Notes: generated from the letters alone by a model not told the origin. A stretch of 6,744 nt of DNA from Methanosuratincolales archaeon (GCA_937930465.1 CALGKV010000142.1:1-6744), one strand, 5' to 3'. Shown: positions 1 to 6,136, counted from the stretch's first letter. Made by a program: numbers and translations.

Positions 1-434
1 CTGGCCAGTATCTCATCCAGCTCGACCTGCCCGAGGACGTCTCTCAGCATCGTCTGGGCCAATAGGTTTGTCGAGAGTACATAGTTCTCTACCTGGGTTA
101 TTGCCTTGTTCGGATCGAACACCCTGTAGTAAACTACGGCGTCAACGCTTATCGTGATGTTGTCCCTAGTGATCACGACCTGCTTGGGGACGTCGAAGGT
201 CAGTACCCTGAGATCGACCTTCCTGAACGCATCAACGAATGGGATGATCAGGAAGAGCCCAGGCCCCTTCGCCCCCAGGAGCCTGCCCAAACGGAATATC
301 ACCGCACGCTCGTACTCCTTTACGATTTTTATCGACGACGACAGTATCCAGACCACTATAACCAGCACAACGAAGGCGACGATCAGCGTATTTATTGACT
401 CGAATATACCACCTATCTGTAATGCCAAACTCAA
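1..434 (-). CDS. Slipin / stomatin-like SPFH (band 7) membrane protein, C-terminus cut by window edge
   Basis: This is the first 144 residues of a slipin, a membrane-anchored SPFH protein that oligomerises on the cytoplasmic face of the membrane and is linked to membrane microdomain organisation and protein quality control. What I see: a hydrophobic segment at about residues 14-33, then the family hallmark KEYERAVIFRLGR (39-51), GPGLFLIIPF (57-66) and the SPFH core with DVPKQVVITRDN (81-92), VDAVVYYRV (97-105) and NLLAQTMLRDVLGQ (123-136). The start is TTG at 434-432: an in-frame stop lies at 449-447 and a GGGGGT SD motif (446-441) sits 6 bases upstream. A second TTG at codon 3 is less well spaced. 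Slipins are usually about 250-280 residues, so roughly half is missing. The usual NfeD-type protease partner is not directly upstream; it could lie beyond the left edge. It may be co-transcribed with the arginase-like gene 58 bp upstream, as I see no strong promoter or terminator between them. Family call is secure; precise role unknown. Confidence 0.93.
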   Translation of the reverse strand, partial: MSLALQIGGIFESINTLIVAFVVLVIVVWILSSSIKIVKEYERAVIFRLGRLLGAKGPGLFLIIPFVDAFRKVDLRVLTFDVPKQVVITRDNITISVDAVVYYRVFDPNKAITQVENYVLSTNLLAQTMLRDVLGQVELDEILA

Positions 435-492
435 AAATATACCCCCTTAATAATAACTTGGATCTTGGATATTAGCATAACTATTGTTGCGA
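435..492 (-). other. Short intergenic leader of the slipin with a tandem 7-bp repeat
   Basis: This 58-bp spacer lies between the arginase-like stop codon and the slipin start. It contains the slipin SD motif (446-441) and a perfect tandem repeat of CTTGGAT at 457-463 and 464-470. A weak TATA-like TAATATC lies near 468-476 on the minus strand. No T-run terminator follows the arginase-like gene, so read-through is plausible and an independent slipin promoter is uncertain. Confidence 0.35.
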
Positions 493-1536
493 TCAGGGAT
501 TCTGCAGAATGATGCGCCTCATAACTTCTGCAGCAATCTGGTAGGTCCTTTCCACTCTGCCATGCTCTTCGCCTCCTGCGCTGTATATATCGAATTCCAT
601 AAAGTCCAGCCCCACTAGCTTAGAGGTTTTGAGTGACTTCTTTATGGAGGCGACGAGTCCGTAGAGATCGGAATGGTCTATTCCATAGTAGTCCAAGAAT
701 CGTGCACCTTTGATCGATGTGTTTGAGCATACGTCCACATCAAAAGAGACATACGTATATGGCAGCTCAGTGCTTGAGAGGGTCTCCCTAACCTCGCCAG
801 TGCTCCGCTGGATCCTGTCCTTTGTGATCACGTGTACGCCCGAATCTTCCAGACCTTTATAGAACTCGACGTATCTCCTTACCCGGTGATCCTCTATTTC
901 ATGAGCTGCCTGCGGGGGGTAGTCTGAGACGCCAACAATGAATATGTTCTCTTTGGGGATTTTGTCAAGCAGGTAGTAAAGGAACGAGTCTGCATTATAG
1001 CTGTCAGGCCTGTTGAATATGAAGGGGTCGTTGGGAGAGAAATTTGTCTCGGGATTGGTCTCCAAATCGTATTGTATCAGCCCGCACCTAATGCTGGGTA
1101 GTATGAAGTCGAAGTGGCTGTCAAATACAATCAGCCTAATCGATTCGCCGCCCAATTCCTTGGCTATTGCCTCTACTGCGCCCCCTGTCAGCGAATGGTC
1201 AACCCCAACCATTACGGGGATTGAGGGAAAGGCGCCCTCCACCAGCCTGCCAAGCTTCTTAGCATACTCAAGGCAGCCGTTCGAGTCAATGAAAGCCACA
1301 AAGTTCTCGACGGTGAGCATGAAGGACATTGCCCTTGGGGGCGCAGGCAGGAGCCAACATTCCACATCCAGCCTCGACTCTGGGCCTGGGATCTTCCCGA
1401 GCTCCCTTGCGATGCCGTCGTAAGGATCTTTGAAGGGGATACCCTCGTAGCCCTTCTCCAACATCTCGATCTTTCTAAGAACGCTTGATTCCCGCTCATC
1501 CGGATCAAGGGGACCGCTGATGAAGAACGCATCCAT
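493..1536 (-). CDS. Divergent arginase/agmatinase-superfamily (ureohydrolase-fold) protein
   Basis: This 347-residue protein has the arginase/agmatinase/formiminoglutamase fold; the family hydrolyses guanidino or related C-N bonds with a binuclear manganese centre. All six expected metal ligands are visible: His114 in GVDHSLTGG, Asp139/His141/Asp143 in FDSHFDF, and Asp266/Asp268 in SFDVDV. A GLDFMEFD segment (309-316) matches the C-terminal GxDxxE motif. Several substrate-side motifs are altered. The DxDxxDP signature reads DVDVCSN, the GTPxxGGL segment is replaced by GARFLDYYGI, and the position of the Glu that normally contacts the guanidinium seems to be Asp290. The region after DSHFDF is also unlike the usual SHG loop. 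Substrate is therefore unknown; I would not call it agmatinase or arginase. ATG at 1536 is the only start codon in the frame before the upstream stop at 1578-1576. There is no convincing SD motif, so translation may be leaderless. Fold assignment is good; function is open. Confidence 0.82.
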   Translation of the reverse strand: MDAFFISGPLDPDERESSVLRKIEMLEKGYEGIPFKDPYDGIARELGKIPGPESRLDVECWLLPAPPRAMSFMLTVENFVAFIDSNGCLEYAKKLGRLVEGAFPSIPVMVGVDHSLTGGAVEAIAKELGGESIRLIVFDSHFDFILPSIRCGLIQYDLETNPETNFSPNDPFIFNRPDSYNADSFLYYLLDKIPKENIFIVGVSDYPPQAAHEIEDHRVRRYVEFYKGLEDSGVHVITKDRIQRSTGEVRETLSSTELPYTYVSFDVDVCSNTSIKGARFLDYYGIDHSDLYGLVASIKKSLKTSKLVGLDFMEFDIYSAGGEEHGRVERTYQIAAEVMRRIILQNP

Positions 1537-1578
1537 ACAACGAAAAAGGCAAATTGGGGCTTTTTTCTCTATCGGTTA

Positions 1579-1620
1579 ATCCCAGCAATCCAGCAAAAGC
1601 AACTGGACAATAGTTGGGAT
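1579..1620. repeat. Imperfect two-part inverted repeat (possible hairpin or operator)
   Basis: The outer arms are ATCCCA (1579-1584) and TGGGAT (1615-1620). The inner arms are TCCAG (1589-1593) and CTGGA (1603-1607), with a 9-base loop and an asymmetric internal loop of 4 and 7 bases. The structure lies 43-84 bases upstream of the arginase-like start and past the T-rich terminator of the Fe-S gene. It could be an operator or a leader structure for the arginase-like gene. It is not followed by a T-run on either strand that would make it a classical terminator. Function is inferred from position only. Confidence 0.4.
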
Positions 1621-1646
1621 AAGGAGATCTGCCCGAGGATTAAGAC

Positions 1647-1667
1647 AAAAATAAAAAACGGAAAAAG
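1647..1667 (-). terminator. T-rich archaeal terminator of the flavoprotein/Fe-S operon
   Basis: Read on the minus strand, this segment has three T-tracts of 5, 6 and 5 (TTTTT-CCG-TTTTTT-A-TTTTT), beginning 14 bases after the TAG stop of the Fe-S gene. No strong stem precedes it. This matches the oligo-T termination typical of archaea. It separates the operon from the downstream arginase-like gene. Confidence 0.65.
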
Positions 1668-1681
1668 GAAGAGGGTTCCGC

Positions 1682-2923
1682 CTACTTCCTTCTCACTATT
1701 GGCTCGATGATTTCAACGACGTCTTCCATCTTCAATGGAGACTTGTTCAGCTCTATCGCGTCAGCAAGGTTGGTGTAGCAGAACGGGCATGCGCTGGTCA
1801 CTAGCTCTGCGCCGGTAGCTTCGGCTTCCTTGACGCGCTTGCCTGCAGTCTCTAATGAGTAGTCAGCGAATCCGCCCCTGACACCACCGCCTGCACCGCA
1901 GCAGAACGAGAACTTCCTGTTCCGGTACATTTCAACGAGCTCAAGACCCGGCACCGCCTTCAGCACGTTCCTCGGGGTCTCATATACCTCTGCATGCCTT
2001 CCGAGATGGCACGGGTCGTGGTAGGTCACCTTCTTGTTGAAGCTGCCCGTGAACTCGATCTCGCCCTTCTTTAGCATCTCTTCGAGCAGGTGGGTAGTGT
2101 GCAGCACCTTGACGCCAGTCATCTTGCCGTACTTGTCGGCGTAGCCCTCTGGGGCGTCCATCGTGTAGTCTCTTCCGAGCGTCCTGTAGCAGCCTGAGCA
2201 GGTGGTTATGAACGTGGAAGCGCCGTATTTCTCCGGAAGTGCCTTGTTGTGCTCGACGAATTTGGCGGCTAGATCATACTGACCTGTCCTGAGCAGAGGC
2301 GATGCGCAGCACCACTCGTCCTCGACGACCGTGAAGTCGACCTTCAGCTTCTGGAGAAGGCTGACGGTAGCCCTAGCGAGTTGCTTCCTCCTGTAGGAGG
2401 CCGTGCAGCCTGCGAAGTAGATGTACTCTGCCTTCTTTGGCAAAGATGCCCTGACATCGCTTGGCAGCCAGTCGAGCCTGTTCTCGTGCGGCTCTTTATA
2501 CGGGTTGTAGAGCGTTCCGATTGTGGAGCTCCAAGCCTTGATGTTCTCTGGTATTGCTACGTTCTGCTTCCAGGCCTCGTACCTGAGAGTTTCGAACATC
2601 CGCAGGATCCACGGCTTGATGTCAGTCTCGCACATCTGCTGGCATGCGCCGCAGGAGGTGCAGGTGAAGAGCACGTGGGCAACCTTGTCGGACCAGCCGA
2701 TTCGGTTGTGGAGCAGAGACCTTGCAAGCGAAACCTTGCCCCTGCTGCCCCTGTAGGAGTCGAAGTTGAATTTGTCTCCCTGGACGCACAGCATCGCGGC
2801 GAAGTTTGTAGCCGCGCCATACTCGTAGCCGTACTTGCAGTTCCCGCAGTGCGTGCACATAGAGACCCAGTCGTATATCTTTGCAAGTTCTTTAAGGTTC
2901 TTGTTCTTTAGTAGGTGGGACAT
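1682..2923 (-). CDS. GlcF/HdrD-like iron-sulfur protein with two CCG domains
   Basis: This 413-residue cytoplasmic Fe-S protein is the electron-transfer partner of the flavoprotein encoded just upstream. The N-terminal part has two cluster motifs: CTHCGNC (Cys23, 26, 29, with Cys46 the likely fourth ligand) and CTSCGACQQMC (Cys88, 91, 94, 98). Two complete CCG (DUF224) domains follow: Cys173, Cys205-Cys206, Cys242/Cys245, then Cys305, Cys341-Cys342, Cys379/Cys382. The spacings fit the CX31-39CCX35-36CXXC pattern that, in heterodisulfide reductase HdrB/HdrD, holds the special catalytic 4Fe-4S cluster. Domain order and size match GlcF of glycolate oxidase (about 407 residues in E. coli), GlpC and HdrD. 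ATG at 2923 has a strong GGAGG (2936-2932) 8 bases upstream. The preceding gene's stop (TAAGGAGG) runs straight into this SD, so the two are co-transcribed and probably translationally coupled. The electron acceptor (quinone, ferredoxin, or a thiol/disulfide such as CoM-CoB) cannot be read from the sequence. Confidence 0.9.
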   Translation of the reverse strand: MSHLLKNKNLKELAKIYDWVSMCTHCGNCKYGYEYGAATNFAAMLCVQGDKFNFDSYRGSRGKVSLARSLLHNRIGWSDKVAHVLFTCTSCGACQQMCETDIKPWILRMFETLRYEAWKQNVAIPENIKAWSSTIGTLYNPYKEPHENRLDWLPSDVRASLPKKAEYIYFAGCTASYRRKQLARATVSLLQKLKVDFTVVEDEWCCASPLLRTGQYDLAAKFVEHNKALPEKYGASTFITTCSGCYRTLGRDYTMDAPEGYADKYGKMTGVKVLHTTHLLEEMLKKGEIEFTGSFNKKVTYHDPCHLGRHAEVYETPRNVLKAVPGLELVEMYRNRKFSFCCGAGGGVRGGFADYSLETAGKRVKEAEATGAELVTSACPFCYTNLADAIELNKSPLKMEDVVEIIEPIVRRK

Positions 2924-2936
2924 CTCTTTCGCCTCC

Positions 2937-4397
2937 TTAACGGATACCCAGCTTACCCGGGTTCATTATATTGTTCGGATCAAGCATGTCCTTGATCTTT
3001 GCCATTAGGTAGAGGTAGCCCGCGTCTGCGACTGCGTTGAGCTCGTTCTGGTACTCAACTGGCGGCTTGTACGGGAGCATACCCTCCGGGAGCCCTGCCC
3101 TGACGCACTCGACCATGGCGTCCCTCGCAGCCTGCACTGAGGCCGGATCGCGCTTGTTGAATGGCGTCATGCACCGGAGCATCCCATAGTGCGCACCCTG
3201 GTAGTCGGTGAACCTTGTCGCAGGGGACAGACCGTGCCTGATGTAGATCTCCTTCCACTTCTCGTACAGGATAGGCCAGCTCTTGCACGGGGCGAAGGTT
3301 CCAGGCCACGCGATGCCACCGCCGCAGGACTTGGAGTAGTTCTTAGTGGAGCCTACGATCCTGCTCGGGAGCTCGGTCCTTCCCTTCTTCGCCTCTGGCG
3401 GGTACTCGAAGTCGATGAGCTTCGTCCCCTTTGCCCTCTCCTTCTCGACCACTTCCTTCCACATTTTCCTCTTGTACGCGAGCTCCTCCTCGCTCCAACC
3501 GGAAATCACGGTGTAGCTGAAGAACTCCGGCGCATCAGCAGGCTTCGGGCTGTACGGGAAGACGATCGGTATCTGGGCAAGCCACCAGCTGACTGCTGTA
3601 ACCTCGTCGCATAGCGAGTAGTGGCGCCACCTGACCATGTAATTGGTTATGTCCTCTGCGCTGGCAGCAGCAATCGTAAGGACGTCCCTGTACGGGCGGA
3701 TCGGGAAGATCCAGACGCCCAGCTTGGTCACGATGCCGGTTGTACCGAGCCATCCGGTGAAGAGACCGTCCATGCGGGGGAGCGGTAAGAACGAGTGCCA
3801 AGAGTCGGAGTACGCGCAGGACCCAATCTTCGCAACCTCGCCAGTCGGGAGGACCACCTCCATGCTGCTCATCAGCTGGCTGTTTATGCCTAGCCTTCCG
3901 TTGAGGTGGCCAATACCGTGGTTGATTGCCATTGCGAGCACGGACGCAGACGGCGGGTGAACGCCCCACCCAAACTCGAATCCCTTGCTGAATTCCTCAC
4001 CCTTCCACTGCGGGTTTGTAGCCTTAAGGGCAGCCGAAAATGCAGCGTGGCTTACACCGGGCTCAATCACTGCATAACATGTCTCGGGGTCTATCTTTAG
4101 GATCCTGTCCATCTTCTTGAGATCCATTATGATTCCGCCTTCCTCTGGAACGCAGAGGCCACCGATGTTTGTTCCGTTGCAATAGGGAACTACAGGTATC
4201 TTGCGATGGTTCGCAAGCCTCAGAATGCGCTGGATTTCGGTCACTGTCTTCGGCATCACGACGTAGTCTGGCATCCTCGGTTCGGCCCAAGTCATGTCCC
4301 AAGTGTATGGCTGCAGGTCGGCTTCTTCATTGCTCACATACTCTGGACCAACTATCTGTTCCAGATTTGCAAGTATTTCGTTGTTTCCTCTAGCCAT
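2937..4397 (-). CDS. GlcD-like FAD-binding (VAO/PCMH family) 2-hydroxy-acid dehydrogenase
   Basis: This 486-residue flavoprotein is the catalytic subunit of the pair. The N-terminal FAD-binding (PCMH-type) domain is clear: PDYVVMPKTVTEIQRIL (43-59), the pyrophosphate loop YCNGTNIGGLCVP (72-84), GIIMDLKKMDRIL (88-100) and WGVHPPSASVLAMAINHGIG (144-163). DGLFTGWLGTTGIVTK (210-225) corresponds to the family's GLF-GSEG-TLGIVT segment, and the C-terminal cap ends with LDPNNIMNPGKLG (472-484), as in GlcD and D-lactate dehydrogenases. Length is close to GlcD (499 in E. coli). Paired with a GlcF/HdrD-like protein, it most likely oxidises a 2-hydroxy acid such as glycolate or D-lactate. More distant VAO-type substrates (aryl alcohols, alkylphenols) cannot be excluded. 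ATG at 4397 has GGTGG (4406-4402) 4 bases upstream, and a TATA box lies 44 bases before the start. It is first in the operon; the Fe-S gene follows after 13 bases. Family is secure, substrate inferred. Confidence 0.9.
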   Translation of the reverse strand: MARGNNEILANLEQIVGPEYVSNEEADLQPYTWDMTWAEPRMPDYVVMPKTVTEIQRILRLANHRKIPVVPYCNGTNIGGLCVPEEGGIIMDLKKMDRILKIDPETCYAVIEPGVSHAAFSAALKATNPQWKGEEFSKGFEFGWGVHPPSASVLAMAINHGIGHLNGRLGINSQLMSSMEVVLPTGEVAKIGSCAYSDSWHSFLPLPRMDGLFTGWLGTTGIVTKLGVWIFPIRPYRDVLTIAAASAEDITNYMVRWRHYSLCDEVTAVSWWLAQIPIVFPYSPKPADAPEFFSYTVISGWSEEELAYKRKMWKEVVEKERAKGTKLIDFEYPPEAKKGRTELPSRIVGSTKNYSKSCGGGIAWPGTFAPCKSWPILYEKWKEIYIRHGLSPATRFTDYQGAHYGMLRCMTPFNKRDPASVQAARDAMVECVRAGLPEGMLPYKPPVEYQNELNAVADAGYLYLMAKIKDMLDPNNIMNPGKLGIR

Positions 4398-4435
4398 TTT
4401 TCCACCTTCGAAAACTGCTTTAAGATTGAGGGCAG

Positions 4436-4446
4436 GGATATATAAG
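4436..4446 (-). promoter_or_regulatory. TATA box for the flavoprotein/Fe-S operon
   Basis: The minus strand reads CTTATATATCC, centred 44 bases before the flavoprotein ATG. An archaeal start site about 25 bases downstream would give a leader of about 20 bases containing the SD motif, which fits well. The same 9-mer, GGATATATA on the plus strand, recurs at 4469-4477, which may be a second TATA box or a regulator site. Confidence 0.6.
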
Positions 4447-4484
4447 ATTTAACTCAATTCTAAAAGCCGGATATATACAGATTT

Positions 4485-4497
4485 ATACATGATGTAT
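4485..4497. promoter_or_regulatory. Perfect 13-bp palindrome, candidate operator in the divergent promoter region
   Basis: The sequence ATACAT-G-ATGTAT is a perfect 6-1-6 inverted repeat in the 218-bp spacer between the divergent flavoprotein operon and the carboxyltransferase gene. It lies about 40 bp upstream of the operon's TATA box and about 70 bp upstream of the plus-strand TATA box. Short dyads of this kind are typical binding sites for dimeric HTH regulators (Lrp, TrmB, GntR-like). No regulator gene is in the window, so the role is inferred from position and symmetry. Confidence 0.4.
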
Positions 4498-4545
4498 TTC
4501 CAGAATTCAGCGATAAATCTGCCCGAGGAGTTCTCAATTTCAATG

Positions 4546-4557
4546 ACTTTACAAAGT
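4546..4557. repeat. Short inverted repeat just upstream of the carboxyltransferase promoter
   Basis: ACTTT-AC-AAAGT forms a 5-2-5 inverted repeat that ends 11 bases before the plus-strand TATA box. It could be an activator or repressor site, but a dyad this short in A/T-rich DNA may be chance. Confidence 0.25.
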
Positions 4558-4567
4558 TAAGCAATAA

Positions 4568-4579
4568 CTTTTTAAATGG
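4568..4579 (+). promoter_or_regulatory. TATA box for the carboxyltransferase gene
   Basis: CTTTTTAAATGG is a good match to archaeal TATA boxes of the TTTAWA type. The predicted start of transcription, about 25 bases downstream (near 4598-4600), leaves a leader of about 16-18 bases containing the AGGTG SD motif at 4605-4609. This supports the TTG at 4616 as the translation start. Confidence 0.6.
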
Positions 4580-4615
4580 AAAAATGTGCCTTATTTGTAG
4601 TTTTAGGTGTTAGCA

Positions 4616-6025
4616 TTGCTCAGTGTGATCGACACTACCCTCCGCGACGCGCAGCAGTCGCTCTTCGCAACCCGCCTCAGGATTGAGGATGTCATCCCAG
4701 TGGTTGAGAAGATGGATGAGATAGGCTTTTACGGGCTAGAGGCTTGGGGGGGCGCCACATTCGACTCCTGCATAAGGTACCTGAATGAGGACCCTTGGGA
4801 GAGGCTCAGAAGGATAAAGAGGGGGCTGAAGAAGACCAATGTGGTGATGCTCCTGAGGGGCAAGAACCTCGTGGGCTACAGGCACTATTCAGAGGATGTC
4901 ATTGAGGCATTTGTGAAGAAGGCATTTGAGAATGGAGTGGACGTATTTAGGATATTCGATGCCCTGAATGATGTGGAGAACCTCAGGGTAGCTGTAAAGG
5001 TGGCAAAGCAAATAGGCGCCATAGTCCACGGCGATGTCGTGTACACTACGAGTCCAATACACACGGTGGATTACTTCATCGATGTGGCCAAGCAGATAAG
5101 CGAGCTTGGCGTCGACGCTATCAGGATAAAGGACATGGCAGGGCTGCTAGCCCCCAGGCCAGCATATGACATAGTCAAGGGGATCAGGAAGGAGACAGGG
5201 CTCCCGGTTGCCCTTCATTGCCACTACACTTGTGGGCTGGCATCGCTTGCTTACCTGAAGGGGATAGAGGCCGGTGCCGAGTACATCGACACTGCGCTGT
5301 CCCCATTCGCTTTCGGCGCCTCTCAGCCAGCGATAGAGACCATATACGAGGTTTTCCGAGGCACCAATATGCTGTCGCATCTCAATATTGAGCTTATAAA
5401 CGACTGCGCAGATTACTTCGAAAAGGTCAGAGAGAGTTATAAAGGGTATTGCTCGGAGATGACTGAGAGGATCGACCCGAGGGCACTCAGGCACCAGATC
5501 CCGGGCGGGATGATATCGAATCTGGTTTACCAGCTCAAAGAGTACAATGCCCTCTCGAAGATTGAAGCTGTCCTGAGCGAGGTCCCTCTGGTCAGGAGGG
5601 ATCTCGGCTACCCGCCGCTCGTGACTCCAATGAGCCAGATTGTGGGCACCCAAGCGGTGATGAACGTAATAACCGGCAAGAGGTACGATCCGGTGATAAA
5701 GGAGCTGGAGGATTATTTAAGGGGCTTCTATGGGAGACCCCACGGAGAAATAAGCAGGCAGCTTTTGGAAGCGGTGAAGAAAATGGATCCGCCGAAGCTC
5801 CCCACCCTTAAAGACGTCCCTGAGGAGGTCAGGCGACTTGCAAAGAAGGAAGAGGACCTGCTGACTTACCTGCTCTTCCCTCAGCTTGCGCTCGCATTCT
5901 TGAGGGGGGAGCTAAAGTCATTCAGCTCCGATGACAAAGCAAAGAGGAAAGAAGTCAAATGGTTCAGGATAAAGATCGGGGAGGAAGAGATCGAGGTCAA
6001 AATTGAAGGGCAGGAAGGGGCATGA
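4616..6025 (+). CDS. pycB: PycB/OadA/5S-type carboxyltransferase subunit without a biotinyl domain
   Basis: This 469-residue TIM-barrel carboxyltransferase moves a carboxyl group between biotin and a 2-oxoacid, as in archaeal pyruvate carboxylase subunit B, oxaloacetate decarboxylase alpha or transcarboxylase 5S. Visible motifs are IDTTLRDAQQSLFATR (5-20), EAWGGATFD with NEDPWERLR, LLRGKNLVGY and FRIFDALND. The expected metal ligands are Asp6, Lys172 (in KDMAG, normally carbamylated) and His201/His203 (in HCHYT). The C-terminal conserved domain includes YGRPHGEIS. The usual GTSQP motif reads GASQP, so Ala235 replaces the catalytic Thr. The protein ends in an acidic, beta-like tail with no biotin-accepting AMKM domain, so a separate biotin carrier is needed. 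I chose TTG at 4616, because AGGTG (4605-4609) lies 6 bases upstream and MLSVIDTTLRD matches family N-termini. GTG at 4607 is in frame but has no SD. No carboxylase or carrier partner gene is adjacent. The exact reaction is open. Confidence 0.88.
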   Translation: MLSVIDTTLRDAQQSLFATRLRIEDVIPVVEKMDEIGFYGLEAWGGATFDSCIRYLNEDPWERLRRIKRGLKKTNVVMLLRGKNLVGYRHYSEDVIEAFVKKAFENGVDVFRIFDALNDVENLRVAVKVAKQIGAIVHGDVVYTTSPIHTVDYFIDVAKQISELGVDAIRIKDMAGLLAPRPAYDIVKGIRKETGLPVALHCHYTCGLASLAYLKGIEAGAEYIDTALSPFAFGASQPAIETIYEVFRGTNMLSHLNIELINDCADYFEKVRESYKGYCSEMTERIDPRALRHQIPGGMISNLVYQLKEYNALSKIEAVLSEVPLVRRDLGYPPLVTPMSQIVGTQAVMNVITGKRYDPVIKELEDYLRGFYGRPHGEISRQLLEAVKKMDPPKLPTLKDVPEEVRRLAKKEEDLLTYLLFPQLALAFLRGELKSFSSDDKAKRKEVKWFRIKIGEEEIEVKIEGQEGA

Positions 6026-6053
6026 CTAGCCCATAACTTGGAGGGCGAAAAGC

Positions 6054-6072
6054 CCCCTCTCTAAGGGGTTTT
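6054..6072 (+). terminator. Hairpin plus T-run after the carboxyltransferase gene
   Basis: CCCCT (6054-6058) pairs with AGGGG (6064-6068) around a 5-base loop and is followed directly by TTTT. It lies 29 bases after the TGA stop. An alternative overlapping stem, GAGGGC with GCCC, starts at 6041. The T-run is short, so termination may be partial, leaving some read-through to the peptidase gene. Confidence 0.5.
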
Positions 6073-6080
6073 ACGGCAAA

Positions 6081-6089
6081 GTTAAAAAT
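6081..6089 (+). promoter_or_regulatory. Probable TATA box for the M42 peptidase gene
   Basis: GTTAAAAAT lies just after the hairpin terminator and 52 bases before the peptidase ATG. It would place the transcription start near 6110 with a leader of about 27 bases. The match to TATA consensus is moderate. Confidence 0.4.
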
Positions 6090-6136
6090 GCATGCCGGGA
6101 TCAGGAGTTACAGCAAGAGAAAGGTAAGTGAGAGAT

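Noticed and set aside
154..450. 98-residue plus-strand open frame
   Set aside because: It lies antisense to the slipin, which has clear family motifs; its translation is low-complexity Ser/Thr/Ile-rich with no recognisable domain.
1537..1681. Possible tRNA or C/D box RNA in the spacer
   Set aside because: I found no cloverleaf or TPsiC-like arm, and no paired C (RUGAUGA) and D (CUGA) boxes.
2381..2911. 176-residue plus-strand open frame
   Set aside because: Antisense to the Fe-S protein, whose cysteine motifs are intact; the long frame is a by-product of codon bias on the other strand.
3189..3614. 141-residue plus-strand open frame
   Set aside because: Antisense shadow of the flavoprotein with no domain, SD motif or promoter.
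4607..4615. GTG at 4607 as the start of the carboxyltransferase
   Set aside because: It overlaps the AGGTG SD motif and has none of its own; TTG at 4616 has ideal spacing and gives the family's usual N-terminus.
5147..5653. 168-residue minus-strand open frame
   Set aside because: Antisense shadow of the carboxyltransferase core, which carries the His201/His203 metal site.
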